Of a DNA stretch of 64,000 bases, positions 52,816 through 62,600 are shown one piece after another. The DNA is taken from positions 5,252 to 69,251 of the forward strand of contig NZ_JAMTCK010000025.1 in the NCBI RefSeq assembly GCF_024171785.1, given 5' to 3'. The notes beneath the pieces were generated by a model. That model was not told the DNA's origin. It saw only the letters and a list, made by a program, of their open reading frames with translations, and did not search any database. Numbering within the stretch: position 1 is the first letter of the stretch; each line of letters starts with the position of its first letter. The position numbers were made by a program, and so were the translations under genes. This stretch comes from Goodfellowiella coeruleoviolacea (GTDB lineage: Bacteria; Actinomycetota; Actinomycetes; Mycobacteriales; Pseudonocardiaceae).

Positions 52816-53604
52816 ATGATCGAACCTGCCGCCGCCGACACCGGCGCCCTGTTCAACGTCGGCGCACCGGCCGGGGCGCCGCCCCGCGTCCCACCCACCG
52901 CGGGACTGCCGGCGCTGAGCGAGCTGGACTGGACCGAACTGGGGGCGCGGCTGACCGAGGAGGGGGTGGCCCTCACCCCGCCGCTGCTCTCCCGGGCGCA
53001 GTGCCAGCAGATCATCGCCACCTTCGACGAGCCCGGCCTGTTCCGGTCCACGGTCGTCATGCAGCGGCACGGGTTCGGTCGGGGCACCTACAAGTACTAC
53101 GCGGACCCGGCCGCCGTCCCCCTGGTGCGGAGCCTGCGGGAGCGGTTGTACCCGCCGCTGGCGTGGCTGGCCAACCAGTGGGCGGCACGGTGGGGGGAGC
53201 GCGCGTTCCCCACCAGGCTGGACGAGTTGCTCGCCGAGTGCGCGGCCAACGGGCAGACGCGCGCCACACCGCTGCTCCTGCGCTACGGTCCGGGCGACTA
53301 CGCGGGGCTGCACCAGGACGTCTACGGCGACATCGTCTTCCCGCTGCAGATCGCCATCATGCTCAACCAGCCGGGCGAGGACTTCACCGGCGGGGAGAGC
53401 GTCTTCGTCGAGCAACGGCCCCGCGCGCAGTCCCGGGCCATCGTCGTCACACCGCGCCTCGGCCAGGGCGTGATCTTCCCGGTGCGCCACCGCCCGGTCC
53501 GGGGGCAGGGCGGGGTGCGGCGGCATCCCCTGCGCCACGGCACCAGCACCGTGCGTTCCGGGCAGCGCACCACCCTGGGCCTGATCTTCCACAACGCCCG
53601 CTGA
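52816..53604 (+). CDS. 2OG-Fe(II) oxygenase, Oxygenase-NA (DUF2086) type, paralogue 1
   Basis: 262 residues. ATG at 52816, CGGAAGA upstream. Iron ligands are visible as LHQDVYGD (His166, Asp168) and the distal His241 in LRHGTSTVRSGQRTTLGLIFHNA, where the Arg also fits 2-oxoglutarate binding. Other conserved parts: LLRYGPGDYAGLHQD and GEDFTGGESVFVEQRPRAQSRA. The family is predicted to act on nucleic acids. First gene of an alkylation-repair operon with ogt and alkB, supporting a dealkylase or repair role. About 20 residues longer at the N-terminus than its paralogue at 54286. Confidence 0.88.
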   Translation: MIEPAAADTGALFNVGAPAGAPPRVPPTAGLPALSELDWTELGARLTEEGVALTPPLLSRAQCQQIIATFDEPGLFRSTVVMQRHGFGRGTYKYYADPAAVPLVRSLRERLYPPLAWLANQWAARWGERAFPTRLDELLAECAANGQTRATPLLLRYGPGDYAGLHQDVYGDIVFPLQIAIMLNQPGEDFTGGESVFVEQRPRAQSRAIVVTPRLGQGVIFPVRHRPVRGQGGVRRHPLRHGTSTVRSGQRTTLGLIFHNAR

Positions 53605-53711
53605 CCGCCGCGCACCGTCCGGGCCGCAGGGCGAGGTCCGAATCCCGCCAGCATCGCCACTCGCCGGATCGGAGAGTGGAGGCGGAAGGACCGCACGAGG
53701 AGGAGACGACG

Positions 53712-54218
53712 ATGACCACCTACACGACGATCACCAGCCCGCTGGGTGAGCTGCTGCTGGTGGGTGAGGAGTCGGCCACGGCGGCCGGCGGCACCGCGCT
53801 CGCCTCGGTGTCCGTGCCCGGCCAGCGGTCCGCTGCCGTCGTCCAGGACGACTGGGTCGAGCGGCCGGAGGCGTTCGCCGAGATCACCGCGCAGTTGCGG
53901 GCGTACTTCGCCGGTGGGCTGACCCGCTTCGACATCGAGTGCGTCACCACCGGTTCGGACTTCCAGCGGCGGGTGTGGACAGCGCTGGAGACCATTCCCC
54001 ACGGCACGACCCGCAGCTACGGCGAGATCACCGCGCTGATCGGCGCGCCACCCGCGGCGGTGCGGGCCGTGGCCGCCGCGATCGGCGCGAACCCGCTGCT
54101 GGTCGTGCGTCCCTGCCACCGCGTGATCGGCGCCAACGGGGCGCTGACCGGCTACGCGGGGGGCCTGGACCGCAAGCGGCGGTTGCTGGACCTGGAGCGC
54201 GTCCACCCGACCGCCTGA
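53712..54218 (+). CDS. ogt: Methylated-DNA-[protein]-cysteine S-methyltransferase
   Basis: 168 residues. ATG at 53712 after AGGAGG/AGGAGA. N-terminal Ogt fold (MTTYTTITSPLGELLLVGEE) and the catalytic core FQRRVWTALETIPHGTTRSYGEITALIG...NPLLVVRPCHRVIGANGALTGYAGGLDRKRRLLDLE, with the alkyl-acceptor Cys in PCHRV. It removes O6-alkyl groups from guanine by suicide transfer. Sits between the two paralogous oxygenase genes. Confidence 0.96.
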   Translation: MTTYTTITSPLGELLLVGEESATAAGGTALASVSVPGQRSAAVVQDDWVERPEAFAEITAQLRAYFAGGLTRFDIECVTTGSDFQRRVWTALETIPHGTTRSYGEITALIGAPPAAVRAVAAAIGANPLLVVRPCHRVIGANGALTGYAGGLDRKRRLLDLERVHPTA

Positions 54219-54285
54219 CCGTCTCACCCGGCCGCCCGGGACCACCGGAGCCGGGTGACACCACCGCCGAGCTGAGGAATCGATC

Positions 54286-55017
54286 GTGACCGAAACCATC
54301 CCGCTGACCGGGCCGGTGGCCGAGCGCGTCGCCCGGCTGGACTGGGCCGCGCTGGCCGACGAACTCAACGAGCACGGCAGCGCCCTGACCGACCGGCTGC
54401 TGTCCGTCGCCGAGTGCCGGGAGATCGCCGCGCTGTACGACCAGCCCGAGCACTTCCGCACCACCGTCGACATGGCCCGCCACCGCTTCGGTTCCGGCCA
54501 GTACCGCTACTTCACCCACGACCTGCCCGAGATCGTGCGGGAGTTGCGCGCGGCGTTCTACCCCCGGTTGCTGCCGGTGGCCCGGGACTGGGCGGCCAAG
54601 CTCGGCCGGCCCGCGCCCTGGCCGGACACGCTGGCGGAGTGGGTGGCCCGGTGCCACGCGGCCGGGCAGGCCAAGTCAGCGCAGATCCTGCTGCGCTACG
54701 GCCCGGGAGACTGGAACGCCCTGCACCGGGACGTGTTCGGGGAGATGGTCTTCCCGCTGCAGGTCGTCATCGGCCTCGACGAGCCCGGGGTCGACTTCAC
54801 CGGCGGGGAGTTCCTGATGACCGAGCAGCGTGCGCGTGCCCAGTCCCGTGGGTCGTCCACCACCCTGCCCCAGGGCCACGGGCTGGTGTTCACCACCCGT
54901 GACCGGCCGGTGGCCTCCCGGCGGGGCTGGGCGAACGGGCCGATGCGGCACGGGGTGAGCACCGTCCGGTCCGGCCGGCGGCACACCCTGGGCCTCGTCT
55001 TCCACGACGCGTCATGA
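54286..55017 (+). CDS. 2OG-Fe(II) oxygenase, Oxygenase-NA (DUF2086) type, paralogue 2
   Basis: 243 residues. GTG at 54286. Same family as 52816-53604: ILLRYGPGDWNALHRDVFGEMVFPLQVVIGL (HxD iron ligands), VDFTGGEFLMTEQRARAQSRG and MRHGVSTVRSGRRHTLGLVFHDA (distal His and 2OG Arg). N-terminal part RLDWAALADELNEHGSALTDRLLSVAECREIAALYD. A tandem paralogue separated by ogt suggests duplication and division of labour. Stop overlaps the Ada-type gene (ATGA). Confidence 0.9.
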   Translation: MTETIPLTGPVAERVARLDWAALADELNEHGSALTDRLLSVAECREIAALYDQPEHFRTTVDMARHRFGSGQYRYFTHDLPEIVRELRAAFYPRLLPVARDWAAKLGRPAPWPDTLAEWVARCHAAGQAKSAQILLRYGPGDWNALHRDVFGEMVFPLQVVIGLDEPGVDFTGGEFLMTEQRARAQSRGSSTTLPQGHGLVFTTRDRPVASRRGWANGPMRHGVSTVRSGRRHTLGLVFHDAS

Positions 55018-55325
55018 GTCCCGCCCCGGCCGGCGCTGGCCCCGGGCCGCACACGCGCACGTATACGCTGGTCGGTGCGGATGGACAGCCGTATCCGAGC
55101 ACCGTGCCGGGCACGCTCGGCGGGCACCGGCGTGGCCGGCTCTACGGCCGGCTGGACTGCCCCTCCGCCCTGCGGGCCCTCGCCCGCGGCCACTACGCCA
55201 AGCACCGGGTGTTCTTCGCTGACGAGTCCACCGCGCGCGCCGCCGGCTACCGGCCCTGCGCGGTGTGCCTGCCGGAGCAGTACGCCCACTGGAAAGCACA
55301 GCGGGAAGAGCCCACGACACCATGA
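55014..55325 (+). CDS. Stand-alone Ada-type zinc-binding domain protein
   Basis: 103 residues. ATG at 55014. RRGRLYGRLDCPSALRALARGHYAKHRVFFADESTARAAGYRPCAVCLPEQYAHW matches the N-terminal methyl-phosphotriester domain of Ada, but the Cys pattern is reduced: one Cys in LDCPSA and two in RPCAVC are clear, while the usual other zinc Cys position reads HRVFF. So metal binding may use His or be altered. No AraC or MTase domain. It may recognise alkylated phosphates or serve as a sensor (inference). Stop overlaps the next start. Confidence 0.82.
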   Translation: MSPAPAGAGPGPHTRTYTLVGADGQPYPSTVPGTLGGHRRGRLYGRLDCPSALRALARGHYAKHRVFFADESTARAAGYRPCAVCLPEQYAHWKAQREEPTTP

Positions 55326-55888
55326 ACCAGACCACGCCCCGAGGCGCTGCTCGCTCACCGCTGGTCAGCGCGACCGACCTGGCCACGCACGGCGTCGGCC
55401 TGCCCACGCCGGCGCCGCACACGGCCGAGGAACTCGACGCGCTCATCGGCCTGCTGACCGGGCGGTCGGCGCGGGTCAGCACCGTCGCGGTCGGCCACAG
55501 CCGGGATGCCGCCGCGCGCGTGGCCGCGCAGGCGTTCACCGCCGCCTGGACGGCCCGCGGCGGCACCGTGCTCACCGTGGTGGACTGGCCGGAGACCGCC
55601 GCGTCCTGGCTGCGTCCGGCCGTCCGGCTGACCGCGCAGCGGCCCGACGCCTGGGTGGTGGCCGCGGCGCCCCTGGGCTTCGCCCAGCTCGCCCGTCGGC
55701 TGCGCCACTCCACCGACTGGGAACCGGCCCGCACGGTCGCGTTCGCCAGCCTGCACGACTCCCGCCTGCCCGCGCTGGCCGGGCCCGACACCGTGCACGG
55801 GCTGCGGGGCGCGAGCGCGGACGGCGGCACCTGGGCGGTGCGCCACGGCTGGGTCAGCACCTGTCCGCCGGTCGGGGTGACCGGGTGA
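55322..55888 (+). CDS. Unknown protein of the alkylation-repair operon
   Basis: 188 residues. ATG at 55322 (ATGA overlap). No established domain recognised. The central part reads like an alpha/beta fold (ARVSTVAVGHSRDAAARVAAQAFTAAWTARGGTVLTVVDWPETAASWL, PDAWVVAAAPLGFAQLARRL, TVAFASLHDSRLPALAG). Residues G-H-S-R and the D-W-P-E block look conserved-type. No signal peptide. Homologues beside alkB are sometimes labelled substrate-binding proteins, which I could not support. GTGA overlap with alkB implies a shared role. Confidence 0.82.
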   Translation: MNQTTPRGAARSPLVSATDLATHGVGLPTPAPHTAEELDALIGLLTGRSARVSTVAVGHSRDAAARVAAQAFTAAWTARGGTVLTVVDWPETAASWLRPAVRLTAQRPDAWVVAAAPLGFAQLARRLRHSTDWEPARTVAFASLHDSRLPALAGPDTVHGLRGASADGGTWAVRHGWVSTCPPVGVTG

Positions 55889-56559
55889 GCGCGCTGATTC
55901 CCCGCCCGGTCAGGGAACTCGCCCCGGGTGCGGTGCACGTGCCGGGCTGGCTGACCCTCGACCAGCAGCGCGACCTGGTCGCCGCGTGCCGCGCCTGGGC
56001 CACCGGGCCGGTGCCGATCCGGCACACCCGGTTGCCCGGCGGCGGTGTCATGTCGGTGCGGACGGTGTGCGTCGGGTGGCACTGGCAGCCCTACCGGTAC
56101 ACCCGGGTGGCCGGAGATGTGAACGGCCAGCGGGTGGCCGAGTTTCCCGAGTGGATGGTCCGGTTGGGACGGCGCGCGCTGCTGGCGGCCTACGGTGACG
56201 CCGCGGCAGCGGCCGAGTACACGCCGGACACCGCGCTGGTCAACTTCTACGACGGGCAGGCCAGACTGGGCATGCACCAGGACAAGGACGAGCGGTCCTC
56301 GGCGCCGGTCGTGTCGTTGTCCATCGGCGACACCTGTGTCTTCCGCGTGGGCAACACCGAGACCCGCACCAAGCCCTACACCGACATCGAACTGGTCTCC
56401 GGTGACCTGTTCGTCTTCGGTGGCCCCTCCCGCTACATCTACCACGGGGTGCCCCGGGTGCTCGGCGGCACCGCGGACCCGGCCTGCGGGCTTTCGGCGG
56501 GTCGGTTGAACATCACCATGCGGGTCACCGGCCTCACCGACGAGGATGCCCGGCGGTGA
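55885..56559 (+). CDS. alkB: AlkB-family DNA dealkylating dioxygenase
   Basis: 224 residues. GTG at 55885. AlkB features: ELAPGAVHVPGWLTLDQQRDLV, the substrate loop MSVRTVCVGWHWQPYRYTR, VNFYDGQARLGMHQDKDE with His131 and Asp133, distal His187 in RYIYHGVPR, and the 2OG-binding Arg residues in GRLNITMRVTG. It oxidatively removes 1-methyladenine and 3-methylcytosine lesions. Last gene of the six-gene repair operon. Confidence 0.95.
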   Translation: MSALIPRPVRELAPGAVHVPGWLTLDQQRDLVAACRAWATGPVPIRHTRLPGGGVMSVRTVCVGWHWQPYRYTRVAGDVNGQRVAEFPEWMVRLGRRALLAAYGDAAAAAEYTPDTALVNFYDGQARLGMHQDKDERSSAPVVSLSIGDTCVFRVGNTETRTKPYTDIELVSGDLFVFGGPSRYIYHGVPRVLGGTADPACGLSAGRLNITMRVTGLTDEDARR

Positions 56560-56616
56560 GGCGGGCTGCCGCCCGGGTGCGGAAAGCGCAGGCGAATCCG
56601 AGACCGCCTGGCGCGC

Positions 56617-57522
56617 TCACCGGGTGATGTCCGACGGTCGCTGCCGCCCCGCGAAGGGGTAGCGCTCGCGGAACTCGTCGGCGGCCTCGGCGAACGAACC
56701 GAACGTCACCCCGTCGTGCCCGCGCAGGTAGCTGATCAACCGCTCCAGCATGAGCAGGACCTGGGGGCGCCCGCTGACGTCGGGGTGCAGGGTGATCGGG
56801 AAGACCGCGTGGTCCAGTTCGCGGTGGACCCAGTCGAACTGGTCGCGCCACAGCTGCTCCACGTCCCTGGGGTTGACGAAACCGTGGCTGTTGGGGGAAC
56901 TCTTGATGAACATCATCGGCGGCAGGTCGTCCAGGTACCAGTTCGCGGCGAACTCGACCAGATCCACCTCGCGGCCGTGCACCAGGGGACGCATCCACCC
57001 CGCCGCGTCCCCGCCGTAGTCGATGCGCGTCCACTCCTCACCGGTGCGGGCATAACAGGGCTGGAAGTCGCGGTGGGACTGGGAGTGGTCGTAGCTGAAC
57101 CCGTACCGGCACAGCAGGTCGACGGTGCGGGTGGACATCTCCCACCACGGCGCCACATAGCCGCGCGGCCGCACCCCCAGCACCCGGTCGAGCACCGCCA
57201 GGCTGTGGGCCAGCACGTCCTCCTCCTGCTGGGCGGACATCCGCAGCGGGTTCTCGTGCAGGTAGCCGTGTGCCCCGATGTCGTGGCCGGCGGCCACCAC
57301 CCGCGCCATCTGCTCGGGAAACGACTCCGCCGAGTGACCGGGGATGAACCAGCTGGCCCGGATGCCCTCCCGGTCGAACAGCCGCAGCAGGCGGGGCGTG
57401 CCCACCTCGGCGGCGAAGATGCCACGCTGGATGTCGTTGGGGGAGTCCTGCCCACCGTAGGAGCCGATCCAGCCCGCCACCGCGTCCACGTCCACCCCGA
57501 AGCACACCCTGATCGTCGTCAT
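56617..57522 (-). CDS. Polysaccharide deacetylase-family (NodB homology) hydrolase
   Basis: 301 residues. ATG at 57522, GGAAGGGA upstream. NodB motifs: [12 protein letters not shown] (motif 1 Asp pair), [11 protein letters not shown] (motif 2 H-x3-H), [11 protein letters not shown] (motif 3), and [14 protein letters not shown] (motif 5 His). No signal peptide, so cytoplasmic. This subgroup includes peptidoglycan deacetylase-like enzymes and amidohydrolases that act on small cyclic ureides or amides, so the substrate need not be a glycan. Divergent from an APC permease, which may import its substrate or export its product. Confidence 0.88.
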   Translation of the reverse strand: MTTIRVCFGVDVDAVAGWIGSYGGQDSPNDIQRGIFAAEVGTPRLLRLFDREGIRASWFIPGHSAESFPEQMARVVAAGHDIGAHGYLHENPLRMSAQQEEDVLAHSLAVLDRVLGVRPRGYVAPWWEMSTRTVDLLCRYGFSYDHSQSHRDFQPCYARTGEEWTRIDYGGDAAGWMRPLVHGREVDLVEFAANWYLDDLPPMMFIKSSPNSHGFVNPRDVEQLWRDQFDWVHRELDHAVFPITLHPDVSGRPQVLLMLERLISYLRGHDGVTFGSFAEAADEFRERYPFAGRQRPSDITR

Positions 57523-57841
57523 CGCGGTCCCTTCCTCGCGCGCGTCCCGGTCATGCCGCGAGTGTGTTCCGGACGACCGGGGTGCGCAGGGCGAGCCGGG
57601 GGCCGGTGTGCACGCGGCGTGCCGGCAGCGCCGGTCGGCCCGTGCGGGGCGGCGCACCGGGCGTGGGTGGGTGGTGACCGGACGGACACAGTGGACGGTG
57701 ACCGGCGGCGCTCGCCCGGCTCCCGGGCGGTGGCCCGACTGCCTTGACCCCGGCCAGGGTGAGCGGTTGGACTGGGTCGGTCACACTGGACCCGCCAACC
57801 AGCAGCCGGATTCCGGGTTCCGCCCGGTGAGAGGACCACCA
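57523..57841. other. Divergent intergenic region, deacetylase / permease
   Basis: About 320 bp with no gene seen. It must hold both promoters. No strong palindrome other than loose CACAGTGGAC and CACACTGGAC elements near 57686 and 57783. Confidence 0.45.
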
Positions 57842-59122
57842 GTGACTTCTGTCCCCGGCAACCGTCCGGCGCCGCGCCTGGCCCGGCGACTGGGCACGAG
57901 CAGCGCGGTCGTGGTCGGCCTCGGGTCGATGATCGGCGCCGGCGTGTTCGCCGCGTTCGCCCCGGCCGCCCGCGTGGCCGGGTCCGGGCTGCTGATCGGG
58001 TTGGCGATCGCGGCGGTGGTGGCCTACTGCAACGCGACGTCGTCGGCCCGGCTGGCCGCCCGCTACCCCGAGTCCGGTGGCACCTACGTGTACGGTCGCG
58101 AGCGGCTGGGGCCGTTCTGGGGCTACCTGGCCGGGTGGGGTTTCGTGGTGGGCAAGACCGCCTCGTGCGCGGCCATGGCGCTCACCGTCGCCGCCTACGC
58201 CCTTCCGCACGCCGACCGGCCCGCGCGCGCCGGGCTGGCCGTGGTGGTCGTGCTCGCCCTGACCGCGCTGAACTACTTCGGTGTGCACAAGTCGGTGTGG
58301 CTGACCAAGGTCATCGTGGGGATCACCCTGCTCGTGCTCGTCGCCGTGGTCGTCGCCTCGTTCAGCGGCGGTACCGCCAGCACCGCGCACCTGTGGCCGT
58401 TGGCCGGCAGCGGCGCGGGTGGCGTGCTGCAGTCCGCGGGGTTGCTGTTCTTCGCCTTCGCCGGGTACGCGCGGATCGCCACCCTCGGTGAGGAAGTCCG
58501 CGACCCGCGCCGCACCATCCCCAGGGCGATTCCCCTCGCCCTGGGCCTCACCCTGATCGTCTACGCCCTGGTCGCGGTCGCCGCGCTGGCCGCGCTCGGC
58601 CCGACCGCGCTCGCCGCCGCCAGCGACCCGCTGGCCAGCGCGGTCGCCGCGGGGTCCTGGCCCTGGCTGGCGCCGGTGGTGCGGGTCGGTGCCGCCGTGG
58701 CCGCGCTCGGCTCCCTGCTCGCCCTGGTGCTGGGCGTCTCGCGCACCACCCTGGCCATGGCCCGCGACGGCCACCTGCCCCGGGTCCTCAGCGCGGTGCA
58801 CCCCCGGTTCCGGGTGCCGCACCGCGCCGAGATCGCCGTCGGTGTCGCGGTCGCGATCCTGGTCAGCGTGGTCGACCTGCGCGGTGCCATCGGCTTCTCG
58901 TCGTTCGCCGTGCTCGTCTACTACGCCATCGCCAATGCCTCGGCCTGGACGCTGCACCGCGACGAGGGCCGCCCACCCCGGTTCGTGCCGGTCGTCGGCC
59001 TGGTGGGCTGTCTGGTGCTGGCGCTCACCCTGCCCGGGGCCGCCGTGCTGGCCGGGGCACTGGTGCTGGCGCTGGGCGCGGCCACCTGGGGCGTGCGCCG
59101 CCTCGCCGGTGCCCGCCCCTGA
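57842..59122 (+). CDS. APC-superfamily amino acid permease
   Basis: 426 residues. GTG at 57842 with GAGAGGA upstream. About 12 membrane helices. The first carries the APC signature VVVGLGSMIGAGVFAAFAPAARVAGSG; others include SARYPESGGTYVYGRERLGPFWGYLAGWGFVVGK and FAFAGYARIATLGEEVRDPRRTIPRAI. Proton-coupled transporter of amino acids or amines. Divergent neighbour of the NodB-type hydrolase suggests a shared substrate. Confidence 0.93.
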   Translation: MTSVPGNRPAPRLARRLGTSSAVVVGLGSMIGAGVFAAFAPAARVAGSGLLIGLAIAAVVAYCNATSSARLAARYPESGGTYVYGRERLGPFWGYLAGWGFVVGKTASCAAMALTVAAYALPHADRPARAGLAVVVVLALTALNYFGVHKSVWLTKVIVGITLLVLVAVVVASFSGGTASTAHLWPLAGSGAGGVLQSAGLLFFAFAGYARIATLGEEVRDPRRTIPRAIPLALGLTLIVYALVAVAALAALGPTALAAASDPLASAVAAGSWPWLAPVVRVGAAVAALGSLLALVLGVSRTTLAMARDGHLPRVLSAVHPRFRVPHRAEIAVGVAVAILVSVVDLRGAIGFSSFAVLVYYAIANASAWTLHRDEGRPPRFVPVVGLVGCLVLALTLPGAAVLAGALVLALGAATWGVRRLAGARP

Positions 59123-59675
59123 CTGGTGGGGTTTTCGCCCAGTGTCGTGATCACCCCGACAGAACGGCCGCTGGGGGCGAACGCGAGCGCGGTTGGGTGG
59201 CTCCGCCGCACCACGGTGTGGGCGAGTACCAGAACTGACGCCGCGTGGCCGGCCGACCGGGACGGCGAGCGGGAACCGGTCGGGGCCGCCACGAAGCCGA
59301 GGAGATGACCGGTCTCGTGGTCCGCGACGCTCCTGCCGCGTCCCACGACCGCCCCATGACCGCCACCGTCCACAGTGTCCGGTGGGGCGGGTGAACCCGC
59401 GTCCGTGGACGTCGTGGCCGAGTCGGGCCGGCACTGCAACGCTCGTGTGCCGGGCGACAGCCGGGGTCCGGGTGCGGCAACCGGTGGTGCGCCAACTGCC
59501 GGAACCAGGATCGCCGTGATGGCCCGATCGGGCTATTCCCAATCACGGAGCATAGGCACTAGACATGGAAAGGAGGACCACGAGTTTTCCATGCCTCGTC
59601 AGGATTCTGGGGGTCGAGCATGAAAAGTCCGGCGATCAGGTTCGAGCCCACAACCCTGCGTTCACGTCCCCTGTC
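59123..59675. other. Non-coding region and possible leader upstream of the PKS gene
   Basis: No stable gene seen. Nested inverted repeats lie at 59514-59548, a GGAAAGGAGG tract at 59567-59576, and two tiny overlapping frames: ATG 59591, 10 codons, ending in ATGA at 59620; then 19 codons ending TGA at 59677-59679. These run straight into the PKS start. Confidence 0.5.
59514..59548. promoter_or_regulatory. Nested inverted repeat upstream of the PKS
   Basis: CCGTGAT (59514-59520) pairs with ATCACGG (59542-59548). Inside lies the perfect palindrome GCCCGATCGGGC (59522-59533). Candidate operator or leader hairpin. Confidence 0.5.
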
Positions 59676-62600
59676 GTGATGGCGCGGGAGCCGCTAGCGA
59701 TCGTCGGGTGTTCGTGTCGGTTGCCGATGGCGTCGGATGTCGACGCCTTCTGGCGGCTGATCGCGAACGGCGTTGACGCCGTGAGCGACCCGCCGGCCGA
59801 CCGCGGTGACCTCACCGCGGACCTGGGCCGGGGTGGCTATCTCGACCGGGTGGACGAGTTCGACGCGGAGTTCTTCGGCGTGTCACCGGCCGAGGCCGCC
59901 GCACTCGATCCGCAGCAGCGGCTCGTGCTGGAGCTGGGCTGGGAGGCGCTGGAGGACGCCGGCATCGTGCCCGCGCAGCTGCGGCACACCCGCACCGGCG
60001 TGTTCATCGGCGCGATCGCGGACGACTACGCGACGATCGCGCGCCGCCGAGGCGTTGACGCGATCGGCGCCTACAGCCTCACCGGCTCGAACCGGGGCAT
60101 GCTGGCCAACCGGCTCTCCTACACCCTCGGGCTGCGCGGACCGAGCATGACCGTGGACGCCGCCCAGTCCTCGTCCCTGGTCGCGGTGCATCTGGCCAGC
60201 GAGAGCCTGCGCCGCGGCGAGTCCGCCGTGGCGCTGGTCGGTGGGGTGAACCTGATCCTCACGCCGGACAGCACGGTCAGCGTCAGCAGGTTCGGTGGCC
60301 TGTCCCCGGACGGTCGCTGCCACACCTTCGACGCCAGGGCCAACGGCTACGTCCGGGGCGAGGGCGGCGTCGTCGTGGTGCTCAAGCGCCTGGCCGACGC
60401 CCTCGCCGCCGGCGACCAGGTGTACTGCGTGATCAACGGCAGCGCGGTCAACAACGACGGCGGTGGGGCGAGCCTGACCTCCCCGGTGCGGGCGGCGCAG
60501 GAAGAGGTGCTCAGGCTCGCCTACCAGGACGCGGACATCGACCCCGCCGAGGTCCAGTACGTCGAACTGCACGGCACCGGCACCAGGATCGGCGACCCGA
60601 TCGAGGCCGCGGCGCTCGGCGCGGCACTGGGAACGGCGCGCGACCGCACCAGCCCGCTGCTGGTCGGCTCGGCCAAGACCAACATCGGCCACCTGGAGGG
60701 CGCGGCCGGCGTGGTGGGACTGCTCAAGGCCGCGCTGTGCCTCAGACACCGGAAACTGGTGCCCAGCCTGAACTTCGAGCGCCCCAACCCCGAGATTTCC
60801 CTGGACCGGCTGAACCTGCGCGTCCAGCAGCACACCGGTGCCTGGCCCCAGCCGGACAAGCCACTGGTGGCCGGGGTGAGCGCGTTCGGCATGGGCGGCA
60901 CCAACTGCCACGTGGTGCTCACCGACTGGACCCCACCCGCCGAAACGCCCGTGGACCACCGGCCGAGGGCGCTCGCGTGGCTGCTGTCCGCGAGAACCGC
61001 CGAGGCGCTGCGCGCACAGGCGGGCAGACTGGCCGACGCGGCCGGTGAACTCGACCCGGCCGATGTCGCGCATACCCTCGCGCACACCCGCGCCGCGTTC
61101 GACCACCGCGCGGTGGTCCTCGGCACCGACAGCGCCGAACTGGTCGCCTCGGCCCGACGGCTGGCGCGCGGCGAGGCCACGACGCGCGTGGTGCGCGCGG
61201 TGGCGCCCGGCAGCACCCCGAGGCCGGTGTTCGTGTTCCCCGGCCAGGGCGCGCAGTGGACCGGGATGGCGGTGGAACTGCTGGAGTCCGCACCGGTGTT
61301 CGCCGCCAGCATGGCCGACTGCGCGGCGGCGCTGAAGTCCTTTGTGGACTGGGACTTGACCGCGGTGCTGCACGACGAGCGGGCGCTGTCCCGGGATGAC
61401 GTGGTGCAGCCGGTGCTGTGGGCGGTCATGGTGTCGCTGGCGGCCCAGTGGCGTGCCCACGGTGTCCACCCGGCCGCGGTGGTGGGGCACTCCCAGGGGG
61501 AGATCGCGGCGGCCTGCGTGGCCGGTGCCCTGTCCCTGGCGGACGGCGCCCGGCTGGTCGCCCTGCGGGGCCGGCTGCTCGCCGAGCTGTCCGGTCACGG
61601 CGGGTTGCTGTCGGTGCCGTTGCCGGCCGCGGAGGTGCCGCTGCTGGACGGGGTGTCCGTGGCCGCGATCAACGGTCCGCGGTCCACAGTGGTCGCCGGG
61701 CCCGTCGACGCGCTGACCGAGCTGGCCGCGCTGGTGCCGGGCGCCCGCCGTGTCCCGATCGACTACGCCTCGCACTCACCCGCGGTGGAGGTGATCCGGG
61801 AGCGGTTGCTCGCGGACCTGGCCACGCTCCGGCCACGCCCGACCGAGGTGGAGTTCTGGTCGACCGTGACCGGCCAGCGGTTCGACCCGGCCGGCCTGGA
61901 CGGCGGCTACTGGTACCGCAACCTCCGGCAGCCGGTGCGGTTCGAGCAGACGATCCGCGCACTGCTGGGACACGGCGCGTTCATCGAGATCAGCCCGCAC
62001 CCGGTGCTCGCGGTGGGCGTGCGGGAAACCGCCGACAGCGCCGACAGCGACGCGGCGGTGCTCGGCACGCTCCGGCGCGGCGACGGCGGACCGGACCGGT
62101 TCCTCCGCTCCCTGGCCGAGGCGCACGTGCACGGTGTCGCGGTGGACTGGCGCAGCGTGCTGCCCGCCGGCCGCCGGGTGCGCCTGCCCAGTTACCCGTT
62201 CCAGCGGCAACGCCACTGGCTGGACTCCCTGCCCGAGGCGCGCACCGAGCCGGCGCGCGACACGGGCCGCGGCGCTCTGGATTTGGTCCGGTCCGAGGCC
62301 GCGGTCGCGCTCGGACACGACCGCCCCGACGAGATCGCCGCCGACCGCACCTTCCGAGACCTCGGCTTCGACTCACTGCTCGCCGTGGAACTGCGCAACC
62401 GCCTGAGCACCGCCACCGGCCTGCGGCTGCCCAGCACGGCGTTGTTCGACTACCCGACCCCCGCGGCACTGGCCGACCACCTCGCCGCGGCCGAGCCGGG
62501 CACCTGGTCCGCCGCCACCACGGCCACCGCCGCCACCACGACCGTCGCCGCTGACGACCCGATCGCCATCGTCGCCACGGGCTGCCGCTTTCCCGGTGGG

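Noticed and set aside
53626-53650. Possible fourth DosR-like box (gggcgaggtccgaatccc)
   Set aside because: Spacing and the CGAAA core do not match the other three boxes.
56562-56575. Hairpin CGGGC-tgcc-GCCCG between convergent alkB and deacetylase genes
   Set aside because: Only five base pairs; too weak to call a terminator in this GC-rich context.
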